Positions 16,150 through 25,512 are shown, counted from the first letter of the stretch. The stretch: 64,000 nt of DNA from JBCCOW01 sp039025855 (GCA_039025855.1 JBCCNL010000014.1:1-64000), one strand, 5' to 3'. Notes: a model not told the origin generated them from the letters alone. Made by a program: numbers and translations.

Positions 16150-18066
16150 TCAGGTGAGGCGGCGGAACCGCGTGATGCCACGGCTGGCTTCCCAGGCGTC
16201 GACGCCGTTGTCTGCCCCGGCGAGGGTCTGCCGGTTGTCGATGATGATGACCGTGGGGTTGGCGGGCTCGTCGATACCTGCAGCCGCGAGCTGCTGTGCC
16301 GCCTCGGGCGGCAGGAAGGCGGCTGTCTCGCCGGTGCCCAGCCCGACGTTCTCGAAGGGATCGGCAGCAGACACGGGCCCAGGCGCGGAGGGTGGACCCG
16401 ACGGCAGCGGGATGCTGCTGGGTGGCGGGGTCGGCAGGGGGTCAGCGGAACGCGGTGGGGCAACGCTGGTCGCCGGGGCGCTGTCGAGTTGCTGGAGTAT
16501 TTCGTCCCGCTGATCCTCCACGTTGAAAGGGTTGGTGGTGAACAGGGCCGTCTCGGCAGAGGCCCCAGACGCGACGGCGGTATCGAACGCCTTGAGCAGG
16601 CCCCGACGGATGAAGGGGGCCACGTCTTCCTCCAGCAGTTGCTTCTCCAAAAGAAGCCGGGCCTGCTGGACGCGGCTGTCGGCTTTGGCCCGCTGCTGCT
16701 CGGCCACGGCGAACTCCAGCTGGCGGGTGCGGAGTTCGTTCGCGATGGCCGGGTTCTCACGGAGGACACGGGCGAGGCGCTCGCCGGTGATGTCGCGTGG
16801 CGACTGGCCGGCCTCCACGATGCGGCCGATGATCTGGGCCTGCTGGTCGGGGGCATCCAGGGCAGAGGACAGCACGGCGGCGGGCTCTTCACCGACCAGC
16901 CCCTTGAGGGCAGTGAGGTCGAGGCTGCCGGCCCTGCGGGCCTGGGCCAGGGCCTGAAGGTTGGCGAGCAGCGACTGCTCGTCATCGATGCCGAGCTGAT
17001 CTTTGAGCTGTTCCTGCTGATCGCTCCCCTGAGCCTGGAGACGAAGGATGACGCTGCGGAGGGCGGTGACGCCGACCTCGGGCGAGCCCGCCCGGCCGGC
17101 GAAGAAGCTGGTGAGCCCGGCGACTTCCTCGGGGCTCAGGCCCGCGGCCTGGCCCAGGGGGAGCGTCTGAGGGAGCAGCCGGGCGATGGCGGAGGGATCG
17201 GACTCGGGCGACTCGATGATCGTTTGTGCGATGACGTTCTGGAGGCGGTTGGGGTCGTCGATGAACTGTCGGCCCTTGGCGAAGAGTTCGACCAGGTCGG
17301 TCGGTGCCGTCTCCGTGGTGAGGGAGGTCTGCACCAGTTCATTGAAGAGGGCTATGCGGTCTTCCGTGCCGAGCGTACTGGTCTGACTCTTGAGCTGGGC
17401 GAAGGTGCGGGTGAGCTGTTCCTGGGCGTCTTTCCCACCGATGACGCGGGCTCCTTGAAGGATGGCGTCTTTCTCCCGCGGGGTTTCGTCGCCGCCCAGG
17501 AAGAGGAAGTCGCGCTGAGCGTTTGCGAGGTCGCGCATCAGCTGGAGGTTCTGCTGCAGCTCCTGATTCTGGGCTTGGATCAACCGAGTGACCGCGGCGA
17601 AGCCTATGAAGCCGGCGACGTATCCCTTGATCCCGGAAGTGGCTGACTGCCAAAGACGGCCGAGCCCACCGATGAGCCCGCGGGTGCGTCCGATTTCGGC
17701 GTTGGCCTGGCGGTGCTTGTTGACCACACGATCCAACTCCCGCCGGTGTCGGCGTTCGGCTTCGGTGACGTCGGCCAGCTCACGGCCGAGGCGGTCGATC
17801 TCGACGCGGCGGTCCTCGGCGGCGCGTTCGGCCTCGTCGTTCGCGGCTTCCGTCCCTTGGACCTCCCGCTGATACCGGTCCTCGGCGGCGATGAGGGCGG
17901 TAAGGGCGGTGCGGAGTTGCTGCGTGCGTTGGGCCTGCTGCTGCAGCTCTTCGGAGGCATCGGCCACCTTCGAGCCCATGCCCTCGATCGACTGTGTGGC
18001 CTGCTGGACACCGCGTCCGTCGTAGTCCGTCTCGATCTTCTGCTTGATGGGTTGGGGGTCGGCCAT
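16150..18066 (-). CDS. Phage tail tape-measure protein (short)
   Basis: This 638-residue protein starts at the ATG at 18066. The N-terminal half is a long coiled coil (about 30-155, rich in Glu/Gln/Arg), followed by a hydrophobic segment (GYVAGFIGFAAVTRLI). A TP901-type tape-measure core follows; its hallmark is AAGLSPEEVAGLTSFFAGRA with VGVTALRSVILRL. The Pro/Ser-rich C-terminus ends in a small domain (VIIIDNRQTLAGADNG). Siphophage tape measures are usually longer and followed by tail-tip genes; here the element ends 185 bp later. It is separated from the capsid gene by two hairpins, suggesting a deletion of tail genes or an independent transcription unit. Confidence 0.8.
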   Translation of the reverse strand: MADPQPIKQKIETDYDGRGVQQATQSIEGMGSKVADASEELQQQAQRTQQLRTALTALIAAEDRYQREVQGTEAANDEAERAAEDRRVEIDRLGRELADVTEAERRHRRELDRVVNKHRQANAEIGRTRGLIGGLGRLWQSATSGIKGYVAGFIGFAAVTRLIQAQNQELQQNLQLMRDLANAQRDFLFLGGDETPREKDAILQGARVIGGKDAQEQLTRTFAQLKSQTSTLGTEDRIALFNELVQTSLTTETAPTDLVELFAKGRQFIDDPNRLQNVIAQTIIESPESDPSAIARLLPQTLPLGQAAGLSPEEVAGLTSFFAGRAGSPEVGVTALRSVILRLQAQGSDQQEQLKDQLGIDDEQSLLANLQALAQARRAGSLDLTALKGLVGEEPAAVLSSALDAPDQQAQIIGRIVEAGQSPRDITGERLARVLRENPAIANELRTRQLEFAVAEQQRAKADSRVQQARLLLEKQLLEEDVAPFIRRGLLKAFDTAVASGASAETALFTTNPFNVEDQRDEILQQLDSAPATSVAPPRSADPLPTPPPSSIPLPSGPPSAPGPVSAADPFENVGLGTGETAAFLPPEAAQQLAAAGIDEPANPTVIIIDNRQTLAGADNGVDAWEASRGITRFRRLT

Positions 18067-18106
18067 GCTGCTGCTCGGTGGAGTGGATCGGGGGCGAGTT
18101 TGTAAA

Positions 18107-18136
18107 CGCGTCGGCGGCGGGTGGGCCGCCGACGCG
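18107..18136. terminator. 12-bp hairpin between capsid and tape-measure genes
   Basis: CGCGTCGGCGGC (18107-18118) pairs perfectly with GCCGCCGACGCG (18125-18136). On the minus strand it precedes TTTACAAAC, 40 bp ahead of the tape-measure start. Confidence 0.55.
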
Positions 18137-18159
18137 AACCCAAAAAGGAACTGAAACAC

Positions 18160-18183
18160 CCCGCGGGCCGTGAAGCCCGCGGG
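18160..18183 (-). terminator. Terminator after the capsid gene
   Basis: CCCGCGGGC (18160-18168) pairs with GCCCGCGGG (18175-18183). On the minus strand the stem is followed by GTGTTTCAGTTCCTTTTT, a T-rich stretch. It lies 15 bp after the capsid stop and probably ends the head operon. Confidence 0.7.
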
Positions 18184-18197
18184 ATGTGGACTTGGGA

Positions 18198-19421
18198 TCA
18201 GGCGGCGGCGGTCTTCAGGGCCGCGATCACTTCGGGCACCGACGATCCACCGGTGCCGGTGCCGGCCCCGTCGATCTTGATGTCGAAGCGTCGGGTGGCC
18301 AAGACCGCGGTCACGTCGGCCGAGAACTGGAAGTGCTCGGAGAACTTGATGGTCAGCTCGCGGCGGTCGCCGAAGGTGGTGCCGGCCCGCAGGTTGCCGA
18401 AGACGCAGGCGACCGTGTCGGCCGCGCCGGTCGAGGGCAGCACCTGGGTCAGCTCGACCGGGAAGCCGAGGAACATGAGGCTGCGTCGGCCCTCCATCTC
18501 CGCGGCGGTCACGCCGCCGGCGTCGAGGACGATCGGGGCCATGACCTGCCAGTAGAAGGCGTGGCTGCAGTACCACTTCGGGCCGACGCCGTCGAAGGCG
18601 CTGGTCTTCAGGGCGGAGATGACCTGGGTGAAGTCGTCGCGGACCAGCTCTGGCCAGGTGTCGCCGCTGCCGGTGATGGCGGCGTTCTGGACCAGCGAGG
18701 CGATGATGCCGGTGATGCTGCCCTCGTTCTCGTCGGCGGTGCCGGTGGCGTTGAAGGCGACGTTGTCGATCCCGTAAGCGAAGGCCTCGGCGATGTCACG
18801 GGCCATCATCTCGCCAAGGGCGGGCAGCTGGTCCTCGGTCACTTCGTTGGGGATGGTGACGAAGTAGCCGCCCTTCTTCGCCTGCAGCGCCTTGTTCGCC
18901 AACGCGGGCTTCGTATCGGCGGAGAGGGGCTGGCCCTCGTCCATGAACTTCATCACGCCGCGGGCGGTGCGCTTGACGTACCGCTGGGTGTCGCGGGACA
19001 TCGGATAGGGCTGGGTGTTGGCCTCGAAGACACCGAACTTCTCGATGAGGTCGATGATCCGTCCGGCGTACTCCTCGGGGATCATGTTGCCGGCGTCGGT
19101 GCTGGTGAAGGCGCGTTCGTGGACATCGGGGAAGTCGCGCTTGAGCTGCTCGGCGGCCCAGTCCTTCCGGCCGACGGTGGCGGCGGCGAAGAGGCCGAAG
19201 CCCTTGGCCTGGTCGGGCGAGGCGAAGATGCCGCGCTAGTTGCCGGCGTTGTCGAAGGCGCGACGCTGGGCGGCGGCAATGCGCTTCTCGATCGATTCTT
19301 CGATGCCCTTGTGCTGCTCTTCGAGCTGCTCAACGGCACTCTTGATCTTCGGGACGTCTTCGACGCCCTTCTTGATCTCGTCGAAGGCCGATCGGAGTTC
19401 GGGGGTCAGTGTAGTGGTCAT
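18198..19421 (-). pseudogene. HK97-type major capsid protein gene interrupted by an in-frame amber codon
   Basis: From the ATG at 19421 the frame encodes a coiled-coil delta-like N-terminus (ELRSAFDEIKKGVEDVP to RRAFDNAGN). It meets TAG at 19236-19238 (codon 62). It then continues without any shift as RGIFASPDQAKGFGLFAAAT and the full capsid fold (FVTIPNEVTEDQLPALGEMM, GPKWYCSHAFYWQVMAPI, FGNLRAGTTFGDRRELTI). The total is 407 codons, normal for the family. A C-to-T change of CAG would give exactly this TAG. The downstream part could be re-initiated at the ATG at 19085. It may be a decayed gene, a suppressed amber, or a sequencing error. Confidence 0.8.
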
Positions 19422-19434
19422 GGTGGGGGTTCTT

Positions 19435-20325
19435 TCAGGCGGAGCCGGAGACCTGGCGGGCCAGGTCCGCCAGCTCGACGGCGAGGGTTGCATTGAGATC
19501 GCCCTGGCCATCGGCCGAACGTTCGGCCGTGGTGGGTGGGGCGGGTGGGGTGGACGCGAGGTAGGCATCGCCGAAGTGGCCCGCGTCACCGAGCCCGCGA
19601 CCGAACCCCTCGGCCGCGTCCTGGCCGTCGGGGTGTTCGGGGTCGTCTGGGCCGGTCGTGTCGCTGCCGTCGTCAACGCCGTTTGAAGCGGCCTTGAGCA
19701 GGCGTTCAAAGCGATCGAGGGTTTGGGTGAGCTGGGGGGTAAGCCCGTAGGTCAGGCCGAAGCCGGCGGCGCGGAGCCGGGCCTCCGGGTTGGCGGGGAT
19801 CAGCACCGCCGAGATTTCGATGAGGTCTACATCGGTAAACACCCGTACACGCTGGGTGACGCCGTCCACCCGCATCTCCCGCATCTCCCAGGCACGGGTC
19901 AGGAAGGCTACGGAGACCGAGCGGAGCGTGCCATCGTTGTAGTCCTGCCAGCACTCCTCACCGAGGCCACGGGGCTTGAAGTACGCGGTGCCGACGAGGC
20001 TGTTATCGGTGATGCGGACGTTCTTCCAGTAGCCCACGGTCGGCAGGTGCCCGCTGGAGGCGTCGTAGCTGTGGCCGAACGGGAAGGCCGGGTTCTGCAT
20101 GAACTGTGGCAGCGACCGGCGGAACGCCTCGGGCTCGACGATCTCGCCGTAGCGGTCGATGGTGCCGGTGCTGCAGGTGAAGTCGATGGTGCGGGCGTCG
20201 GTGTTGATGCCCTTCGATGCGACGGGGCCGGTGAACATCCGCGTGGTCCCGAGTTGCCCGACCTCTGGTTCGGCATCGCGGCACGACGGATCAAGGATGA
20301 GCGGCATAGTGGGAGTGGTGGTCAC
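19435..20325 (-). CDS. HK97 prohead protease family protein
   Basis: This assembly protease is expected to cleave the capsid delta domain and itself. It starts at the GTG at 20325 with AGGAGG 5 nt upstream, overlapping the preceding stop (GTGA). The 296-residue protein has the prohead-protease core in residues 25-180. PAFPFGHSYDASSGHLP is the conserved histidine region, and LRSVSVAFLTRAWE with VDLIEISAVLIPANPEARL is the serine/strand region. The C-terminal third is low-complexity, Asp/Gly/Ala-rich, a likely scaffold-like tail. It ends 13 bp before the capsid start, as expected in a head operon. Confidence 0.85.
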   Translation of the reverse strand: MTTTPTMPLILDPSCRDAEPEVGQLGTTRMFTGPVASKGINTDARTIDFTCSTGTIDRYGEIVEPEAFRRSLPQFMQNPAFPFGHSYDASSGHLPTVGYWKNVRITDNSLVGTAYFKPRGLGEECWQDYNDGTLRSVSVAFLTRAWEMREMRVDGVTQRVRVFTDVDLIEISAVLIPANPEARLRAAGFGLTYGLTPQLTQTLDRFERLLKAASNGVDDGSDTTGPDDPEHPDGQDAAEGFGRGLGDAGHFGDAYLASTPPAPPTTAERSADGQGDLNATLAVELADLARQVSGSA

Positions 20326-22703
20326 GCTGCCTCCTGTTTGGATGCTGGGGCCGAGCGTGTGGCGTCGAGTGCGACGAGCCCGGTGTGGTCAAGGAAGCCC
20401 CGCTGCAGCAGCCGACCGATCAGCGACTTCACGCTGTCGCCGGGATAACGGCTGAGCGTGTTGCAGCCGCAGTTGATGTCCTGGTCGGGCCGGCCGGTCC
20501 CGCGGGGATGAGGACAGGTGATGGTGGTGCCGGCCAGGATGAAGTCCTGCTCAACCGGGATCGGGTTGGCGAGGGTCTCTCGCTCCGTCTCGGCATGGAC
20601 GGGCCGGCCTGTCTCCTTCCGAGACCACAGCCAGCTCTTGAGCGGGACGCCCGCCTGGACACGCCCAAGCTGCCGGCCCTGCTCGACCGCCGCACCGACC
20701 TCGGTGCGGGCGATCATGGTGGCCCGCTTGTGGGCGAAGTTGAACTCGCCCTTGATCCGTTTGGCGAGATCGGCCTGGCCTTCGCCCGCTTCCAGCCCGG
20801 CCGCCAGCTCCTGGGCCAGCTTCCGCCGTAGCGTCTCATCGACGCCCACCACCTGGGGCACGCGTTGGCGCATTGCTTCGTTGATGCGGGGGTCGTTGAT
20901 AAAGAAGGGGTCGGCCGAGTCGTTATCCGTCGCGTCCGCTGCCTCTCTGATCGACTGCTCGCCGCCGAGCCGGATCGACTCACGGAGCAGCGGTTCGACC
21001 AGCACGCGAAGCTCACCCTGAGCCTCGACCAGATTGAACACGATCAGCCCGATGACATCCCGCCGCTCGTCTGCCGTCAGCCCACGAGGCTCTACGTCTT
21101 CGCCCTGGGGCATCGCCGCTGCCAGCCTCGACAACACACCGTCCCTAAGCCCCTTGAAGTGACGACGCACCCGGCCCCGCATTGACTGCTCCATGCCGGT
21201 CCAGCTCTTCCGCCACGCCGCCCACAGACGGGCCAGCTGGGCGTCCGTTGCCCGCTCCACGCGATCCCCCGCTCCACCCGTCGCCAGCTTCAGCACGCGA
21301 GACACGGCATCCTCGTCGGCTTCTGGGACTTCCGGGTCTTCCGGGGGGCCGGCGGGATCGTCGATCGAGTCGAGCGGGTCGGCCCCGTAAGGCTCCAGCC
21401 CGATCGGCTTGTACCCGACCTCGCCGTAGGGCAGTTCTTCGAACGGCGCATCCGTCGCCCGGATGATCTGGTTCACCGGCACCCCCATCTTGTGCCACGC
21501 CTCCGGTGACGTGCCGCCGAGCTGGGCTTTCTGGACCGCCTGCACGCCGGACGAATCGAACCACACCATCACCGTCCGCGACCGGCTCACCGCCCGACGC
21601 TTCCGCTCCCGATAGCCCCGCGTCAACCCCGCCAGGCCGACGGCCGACCGCTTCGCATTTGTCATCGCGAGCGAGCGATCCCCGTCGAACCGATCCACCA
21701 CCGCCCGCTCCCATTCCTCCGCCAGTTAAGCCGCCCGCGGTAGGATCGTGTTCATCCAGAACGCTTCCTGGGCAGCCTCGGCGTGAGCGTAGTTGCTGTC
21801 CTCGAAGATGCCGACCAGGGCTGGAGGCACCCCAAAGCCTGAGCAGATCGCCACCTCGTTCCGCCGCTTCAGGACCGCGAACTCCATGTCCTTCAGCGCG
21901 GCGCCCATCTGCTGCCACTCGATCCCCCCGGTCCCGATCATGAAGCCGTGCCTCGCGCTCGCTCCCGCATGCCGATCGTGCATCTGCCGGCGTAGCGATT
22001 CTTCCTGCCGCTCCGTCAGATCGCCCTTCACTCGGATCATCCCGCTCGGTGCAACACCGTTCTCCAGCAGCGCGAGGTTCGCCGCGTCTGCCGCGAAGTA
22101 CTGGTGGGCGGCCTGCCGCACCGCCTCCAACGCACCGAGGCCATCCACCACCTGCGACGGATCACCAAAATCCGGCTCGACCAACGTGTGAACCTGATCT
22201 GCCGGCAGGTACTGCTCCGCGACCATCACCGCCCGCGGCGGCCGATACCACCAGCCCCGCGTCAAGCCCGTCGCCCGGTCCACATCCTCCCGCATCGACA
22301 ACGGCGACACCGGCATCAAGCCCATCGGCCGACCGATGCCGCTCAGCTCCATTACCCAATGACACCGGCCGAACAACGCGAGGAAGGCCTCGGTGTGCTG
22401 CCAGAAGTTCCGCCCGCTAAAGCTGCGGTGCGGGCACTCCGCAAGGTCCACCAAAGGCCCCGACTCGATCAGCTGATCGTCCAGCGTCGAGGTCCGCAAC
22501 GGCAAAGCCGACACCGCCTGAGCCCGCATCCGCACACACGCATACACCACGCCCACATCCCGGTACGGCCGGGTCGGGATCGGCCGATTCCCGCGCTTCG
22601 ACTGGCCGAAAAGCATCGCCCAACCACTCGGCCCGACGTCGCCTTTGACGACCAGCGACGCCGCCGCCTTCACCCGCGCCAAGATGCCCGGCTTCTCACT
22701 CAT
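20322..22703 (-). pseudogene. Portal protein fused to MuF-type head morphogenesis domain, split by an in-frame ochre codon
   Basis: The ATG at 22703 overlaps the terminase stop (ATGA). Residues 1-325 form an HK97-type portal core (VVYACVRMRAQAVSALPL, FGVPPALVGIFEDSNY, EAFWMNTILPRAA). The frame then meets TAA at 21726-21728 and continues unshifted as LAEEWERAVVDRF, which fits the next portal helix. The portal C-terminus (FDSSGVQAVQKAQ, VPVNQIIRATD) and then a MuF domain follow (MIARTEVGAAVEQGRQLG, DQDINCGCNT). Intact, it would be about 793 residues. The second half might be re-initiated from the GTG at 21701. This is the second single-stop lesion in the head module. Confidence 0.75.
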
Positions 22704-24178
22704 AGCCACACGATCTCCGGCACCACCGCATCTATCGCCGACGCCTTCAACGCCAACGCCCCGGCATACGCCACGTCACAGTGAGAGTTCGGCAGCAGCG
22801 GGTTCTCCGTCTCATACAACCGCAGCCGTTTCTCGGCGGCACTCCCCACGTCTTCCCGCTGGATGGCGTAGAGGTCGGCGGCGATGAACTTGTGCGGCCC
22901 GTCCACCGGCGGGATCAGCTGCTGCCGATCGTCGAACGCCGTGACCAGCAGCGACCCCAGCTCGCTCTTCGACTTCGCCGTAAAGCCCACGCCCTGCCAC
23001 CGCTGCCCGTACCGGTCGGTGAGCTGCTCCTGGCTGTCCATCCCCAGCCCGGTCGCATCCCCGCAGCCCACGCCGCCTAGCTCGGTCTCCATCGCCGCCC
23101 GCACGATCGACCGCTGCAACGCGAACGACACGCCCCGCATCAACACCACCGCCCGACACCGCCTCGGCTCCCCTGCCCCCCCCACATTCACCCACAACGC
23201 CGACACGTCGCCCTGCTTCGCACGGGCCACATCCCACCCGATCTCAAACCGTCCGACCTTCGCCGCCGACCCATCGGCCCGCTCGATCTCCGCTGCCGCG
23301 ATCGCCTCGAAGAAGTCAGGCCGCCACCCCGCCTCACCGTTGACTTCCAGTACATCGAACGGCATCTCTGGATCGCCCGCCACCATCAGCTTCGACCACG
23401 GAATCAGGGCATCGAGGTCGCCGGTGAACTCGCACTCGTACTCCCGCTTCCACCCCGCCTCATCGCCGTACAACGCCTTGAACGCCTCCACCGTCGTCGG
23501 CTTCCCGTCGCTGCCGAGCAGCTCGAAGCCCTGCGCGATCGCATCGTGGATCGTCACCCGATGCACGCTGCAGCCGTCCGCCGGATCGTTGACCAACTCG
23601 AAGAACTTGGTGTTCTTCCCCCGTGGCGTCGAGATCACGATCACCCGATGCCCCGCCGTCACCAGCGGGAACACCACCCGCCAGTGGTCGTAACCACCAT
23701 TCGGAAACAGCCCGAACTCGGTGAAGATCACGTTCCCGCTGAAACCCGCCAGAGCGTCCGGGTCGCGGCCGGGCAGGCTGATCACCGACCCGCCGCCCTG
23801 CAGCTTCAACTCCTGGGCCTTGGCTTCGAGGGTGTACAGCTGCCAGTTGTCAACATCGAAGGCGCTGTCGGACTGCCGATAAACCTCGGCGTCGTAGGCG
23901 GCCTTGATCATGTCCGCCCACCGCTTGCACTTCTCAAACGTCTGGTCGGCCTGACGTTGGGTCAGGCTCACGATGTACCACTGCTCACGTCGAGACGCGG
24001 CACCATTCACCGCGATCGCCGCCGTGGTGTAGTCCTTCCCGAGCTGCCGCGCCCAGCATCCCACCAGAATCCGCGACGGGTCGGCGTAGAACTTCCGCTG
24101 CCAAGGGCGAGCCCGGATGCTGTCCGCGGTGAACGCATCCGGCTCACGCTTCGCCTTGGGCTTCTTCGTCGCCGTCAC
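22700..24178 (-). CDS. Phage terminase large subunit
   Basis: This DNA-packaging motor ATPase and nuclease has 492 residues. The GTG start at 24178 overlaps the stop of the upstream gene (GTGA), which decides the start. The Walker A-like loop is VGCWARQLGKDYTTA (residues 39-53); the Walker B region is NVIFTEFG. The C-terminal RNase-H-like nuclease has GWDVARAKQGD and later acidic residues (CGDATGLGMDS, ITAFDD-type LLVTAFDD). The protein resembles the gp28-like terminases of Mu-type phages. No stop or frameshift interrupts it, in contrast to the portal and capsid genes. Confidence 0.88.
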   Translation of the reverse strand: MTATKKPKAKREPDAFTADSIRARPWQRKFYADPSRILVGCWARQLGKDYTTAAIAVNGAASRREQWYIVSLTQRQADQTFEKCKRWADMIKAAYDAEVYRQSDSAFDVDNWQLYTLEAKAQELKLQGGGSVISLPGRDPDALAGFSGNVIFTEFGLFPNGGYDHWRVVFPLVTAGHRVIVISTPRGKNTKFFELVNDPADGCSVHRVTIHDAIAQGFELLGSDGKPTTVEAFKALYGDEAGWKREYECEFTGDLDALIPWSKLMVAGDPEMPFDVLEVNGEAGWRPDFFEAIAAAEIERADGSAAKVGRFEIGWDVARAKQGDVSALWVNVGGAGEPRRCRAVVLMRGVSFALQRSIVRAAMETELGGVGCGDATGLGMDSQEQLTDRYGQRWQGVGFTAKSKSELGSLLVTAFDDRQQLIPPVDGPHKFIAADLYAIQREDVGSAAEKRLRLYETENPLLPNSHCDVAYAGALALKASAIDAVVPEIVWL

Positions 24179-24510
24179 GACTTCGCACCCCCCGCTTGAC
24201 CTGTGATCGCCCGCTTTCCCATGTTCAGGTACGCCAGCAGCTTCGCCGCCACGTCGCTCCGGTCCTGGCAATCGGTGAGGTCGATGTCGGACGCTCGGAT
24301 CGCGTTGAGCATGCCCGCCAATAGATCATCGGCACTGAGCGGGTCGAAGCCGTCACGCTGCGACGCGAGGAAGCAGGTGCCCGTGAGCTGCAGCAGAAAC
24401 TCGCACTCCGACCCCATCGACACACGCGGGTCGTCGTGCAACGCCTCCATCACCCGGCTGTAGAGCAGGTGATGAGGGACATCGTGTTTAGGGGTTTCGG
24501 GGTTCGGCAT
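24175..24510 (-). CDS. Small phage protein upstream of the terminase
   Basis: This 111-residue protein is encoded immediately before the large terminase, with overlapping stop and start. It contains HHLLYSRVMEALHDDPRVS and a central helical region (CEFLLQLTGTCFLASQRDGF). By position it could be a small terminase or a Mu gp27-like protein, but no diagnostic motif was recognised. It begins 25 bp after the repressor stop on the same strand, leaving little room for a promoter of its own. Confidence 0.7.
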   Translation of the reverse strand: MPNPETPKHDVPHHLLYSRVMEALHDDPRVSMGSECEFLLQLTGTCFLASQRDGFDPLSADDLLAGMLNAIRASDIDLTDCQDRSDVAAKLLAYLNMGKRAITGQAGGAKS

Positions 24511-24534
24511 CCTTGCCTCGATGACTCTCTTCGC

Positions 24535-25398
24535 TCACTCCGGGAGCGGGTTGTATTCGGTTCCAAGGCCGTACTCGTCGATGAGTTTTTGGAGGATCAT
24601 CGGGTCGTCTACATCCGGTGGTTCGGCACTGTTTTTGATGGCCGTCATCATCGCTATACGAAGATTCTGATCGAGTAATTTATCGTTTGTCAGCCAACCG
24701 TTAAGCCTGATTTGGCGAACGATTTCAAACCATTTATGTATAGGTTTCTGACGAACTTCATGGCATGCTTTGTTTAAGTTTTCTTCTGACAAGAACGCTA
24801 TTTTCTTGTCGAGTTTGGGATCACCCATGAGCGGTCCATCGCCACTATATTCTTCGCGTAAGATATTCCTGATCGCCTGACGAACGGAAATCTCATACTT
24901 GATTTCGTACATAGCTCCGTTGAGAATTTTTGATCCACAAAGCGTGTCGAATATCCCGTGGGTATGGAGCAGCTCTTCGCTGTTATTTCCCGACAAAGCA
25001 TCTCCAATAACCTTGACCCAATCCACTTGTGGCAGCTCGTTAAGAGCCGTGAGTACCCGCTCCGCCTCTCGCAGGTATCGCCTGGCGAGTTCCTCCGACA
25101 TCTGGTAGCTGCGCAGGCGTTCGGCCGGGTTTTGGGACTTGTCTGCCGGTGCCTCGTCGTCCAGCAGCCAATCGATCGAGACCTGGAAGTGGTCGGCGAT
25201 GGCTTTGACGGCGTATGGACCGGGCACCGCGGTCTTTAGATATTGGCTTGCCGACTGGATTGAAACGCCGGCCACCTTGGCGAGAGCCGTAGCGGTAGTG
25301 CCTTCACGCTCGCAAAGCAAAGCGATCTTCAGATTGAGACAGCCTTCGGTCGGTGGCTTGACAGGCATGGACTGCAGGGTAGTTGATTGGGTCGCCAT
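24535..25398 (-). CDS. Cro/C1-type phage repressor
   Basis: This is the likely lysogeny regulator. The ATG at 25398 (MATQSTT) was chosen: AAGAGG lies 8 nt upstream, while the ATG at 25437 would overlap the -10 box. Residues 21-80 form an HTH_3 domain (ALAKVAGVSIQSASQYLKT, IADHFQVSIDWLL). The remaining 200 residues have no S24 catalytic motif and no recognised fold. Codon composition is clearly more A/T-rich than the head genes, which suggests a separate origin or a regulatory module exchanged between phages. It faces the transposition operon across a symmetric promoter region. Confidence 0.82.
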   Translation of the reverse strand: MATQSTTLQSMPVKPPTEGCLNLKIALLCEREGTTATALAKVAGVSIQSASQYLKTAVPGPYAVKAIADHFQVSIDWLLDDEAPADKSQNPAERLRSYQMSEELARRYLREAERVLTALNELPQVDWVKVIGDALSGNNSEELLHTHGIFDTLCGSKILNGAMYEIKYEISVRQAIRNILREEYSGDGPLMGDPKLDKKIAFLSEENLNKACHEVRQKPIHKWFEIVRQIRLNGWLTNDKLLDQNLRIAMMTAIKNSAEPPDVDDPMILQKLIDEYGLGTEYNPLPE

Positions 25399-25417
25399 AA
25401 GCACAAGCCTCTTATCG

Positions 25418-25463
25418 TTGACTAGAGTAGATTTCATGTTAGCATAAGTCTGACTTCAGTCAA
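25418..25463. promoter_or_regulatory. Divergent early/repressor promoters with a palindromic operator
   Basis: Plus strand: TTGACT (25418-25423), 16 bp, TAGCAT (25440-25445). Minus strand: TTGACT (25463-25458), 16 bp, TAACAT (25441-25436). The 12-bp palindrome TGACTTCAGTCA at 25451-25462 covers the minus -35 and the plus start site. This is a plausible repressor operator. Confidence 0.65.
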
Positions 25464-25512
25464 CCGAAAGGCTGCTGCCGGTTCCAGTCCGGCCGGCGAC
25501 GGGCGCACGAAA

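Noticed and set aside
18067..18576. Extension of the tape-measure frame upstream to 18576
   Set aside because: It overlaps the capsid gene antiparallel in character and crosses two strong hairpins. The ATG at 18066 starts the coiled coil cleanly.
16150..24510. Gene transfer agent cluster
   Set aside because: The base-exact ends, target duplication and MuA/MuB genes mark a mobile element, and tail genes typical of gene transfer agents are missing.
25480..25510. A T-arm-like GCCGG-TTCCAGT-CCGGC, suggesting a tRNA 3' half and an attachment site
   Set aside because: No matching acceptor stem or anticodon arm is found upstream. The element inserts by Mu-type transposition, so a tRNA attachment site is not expected.
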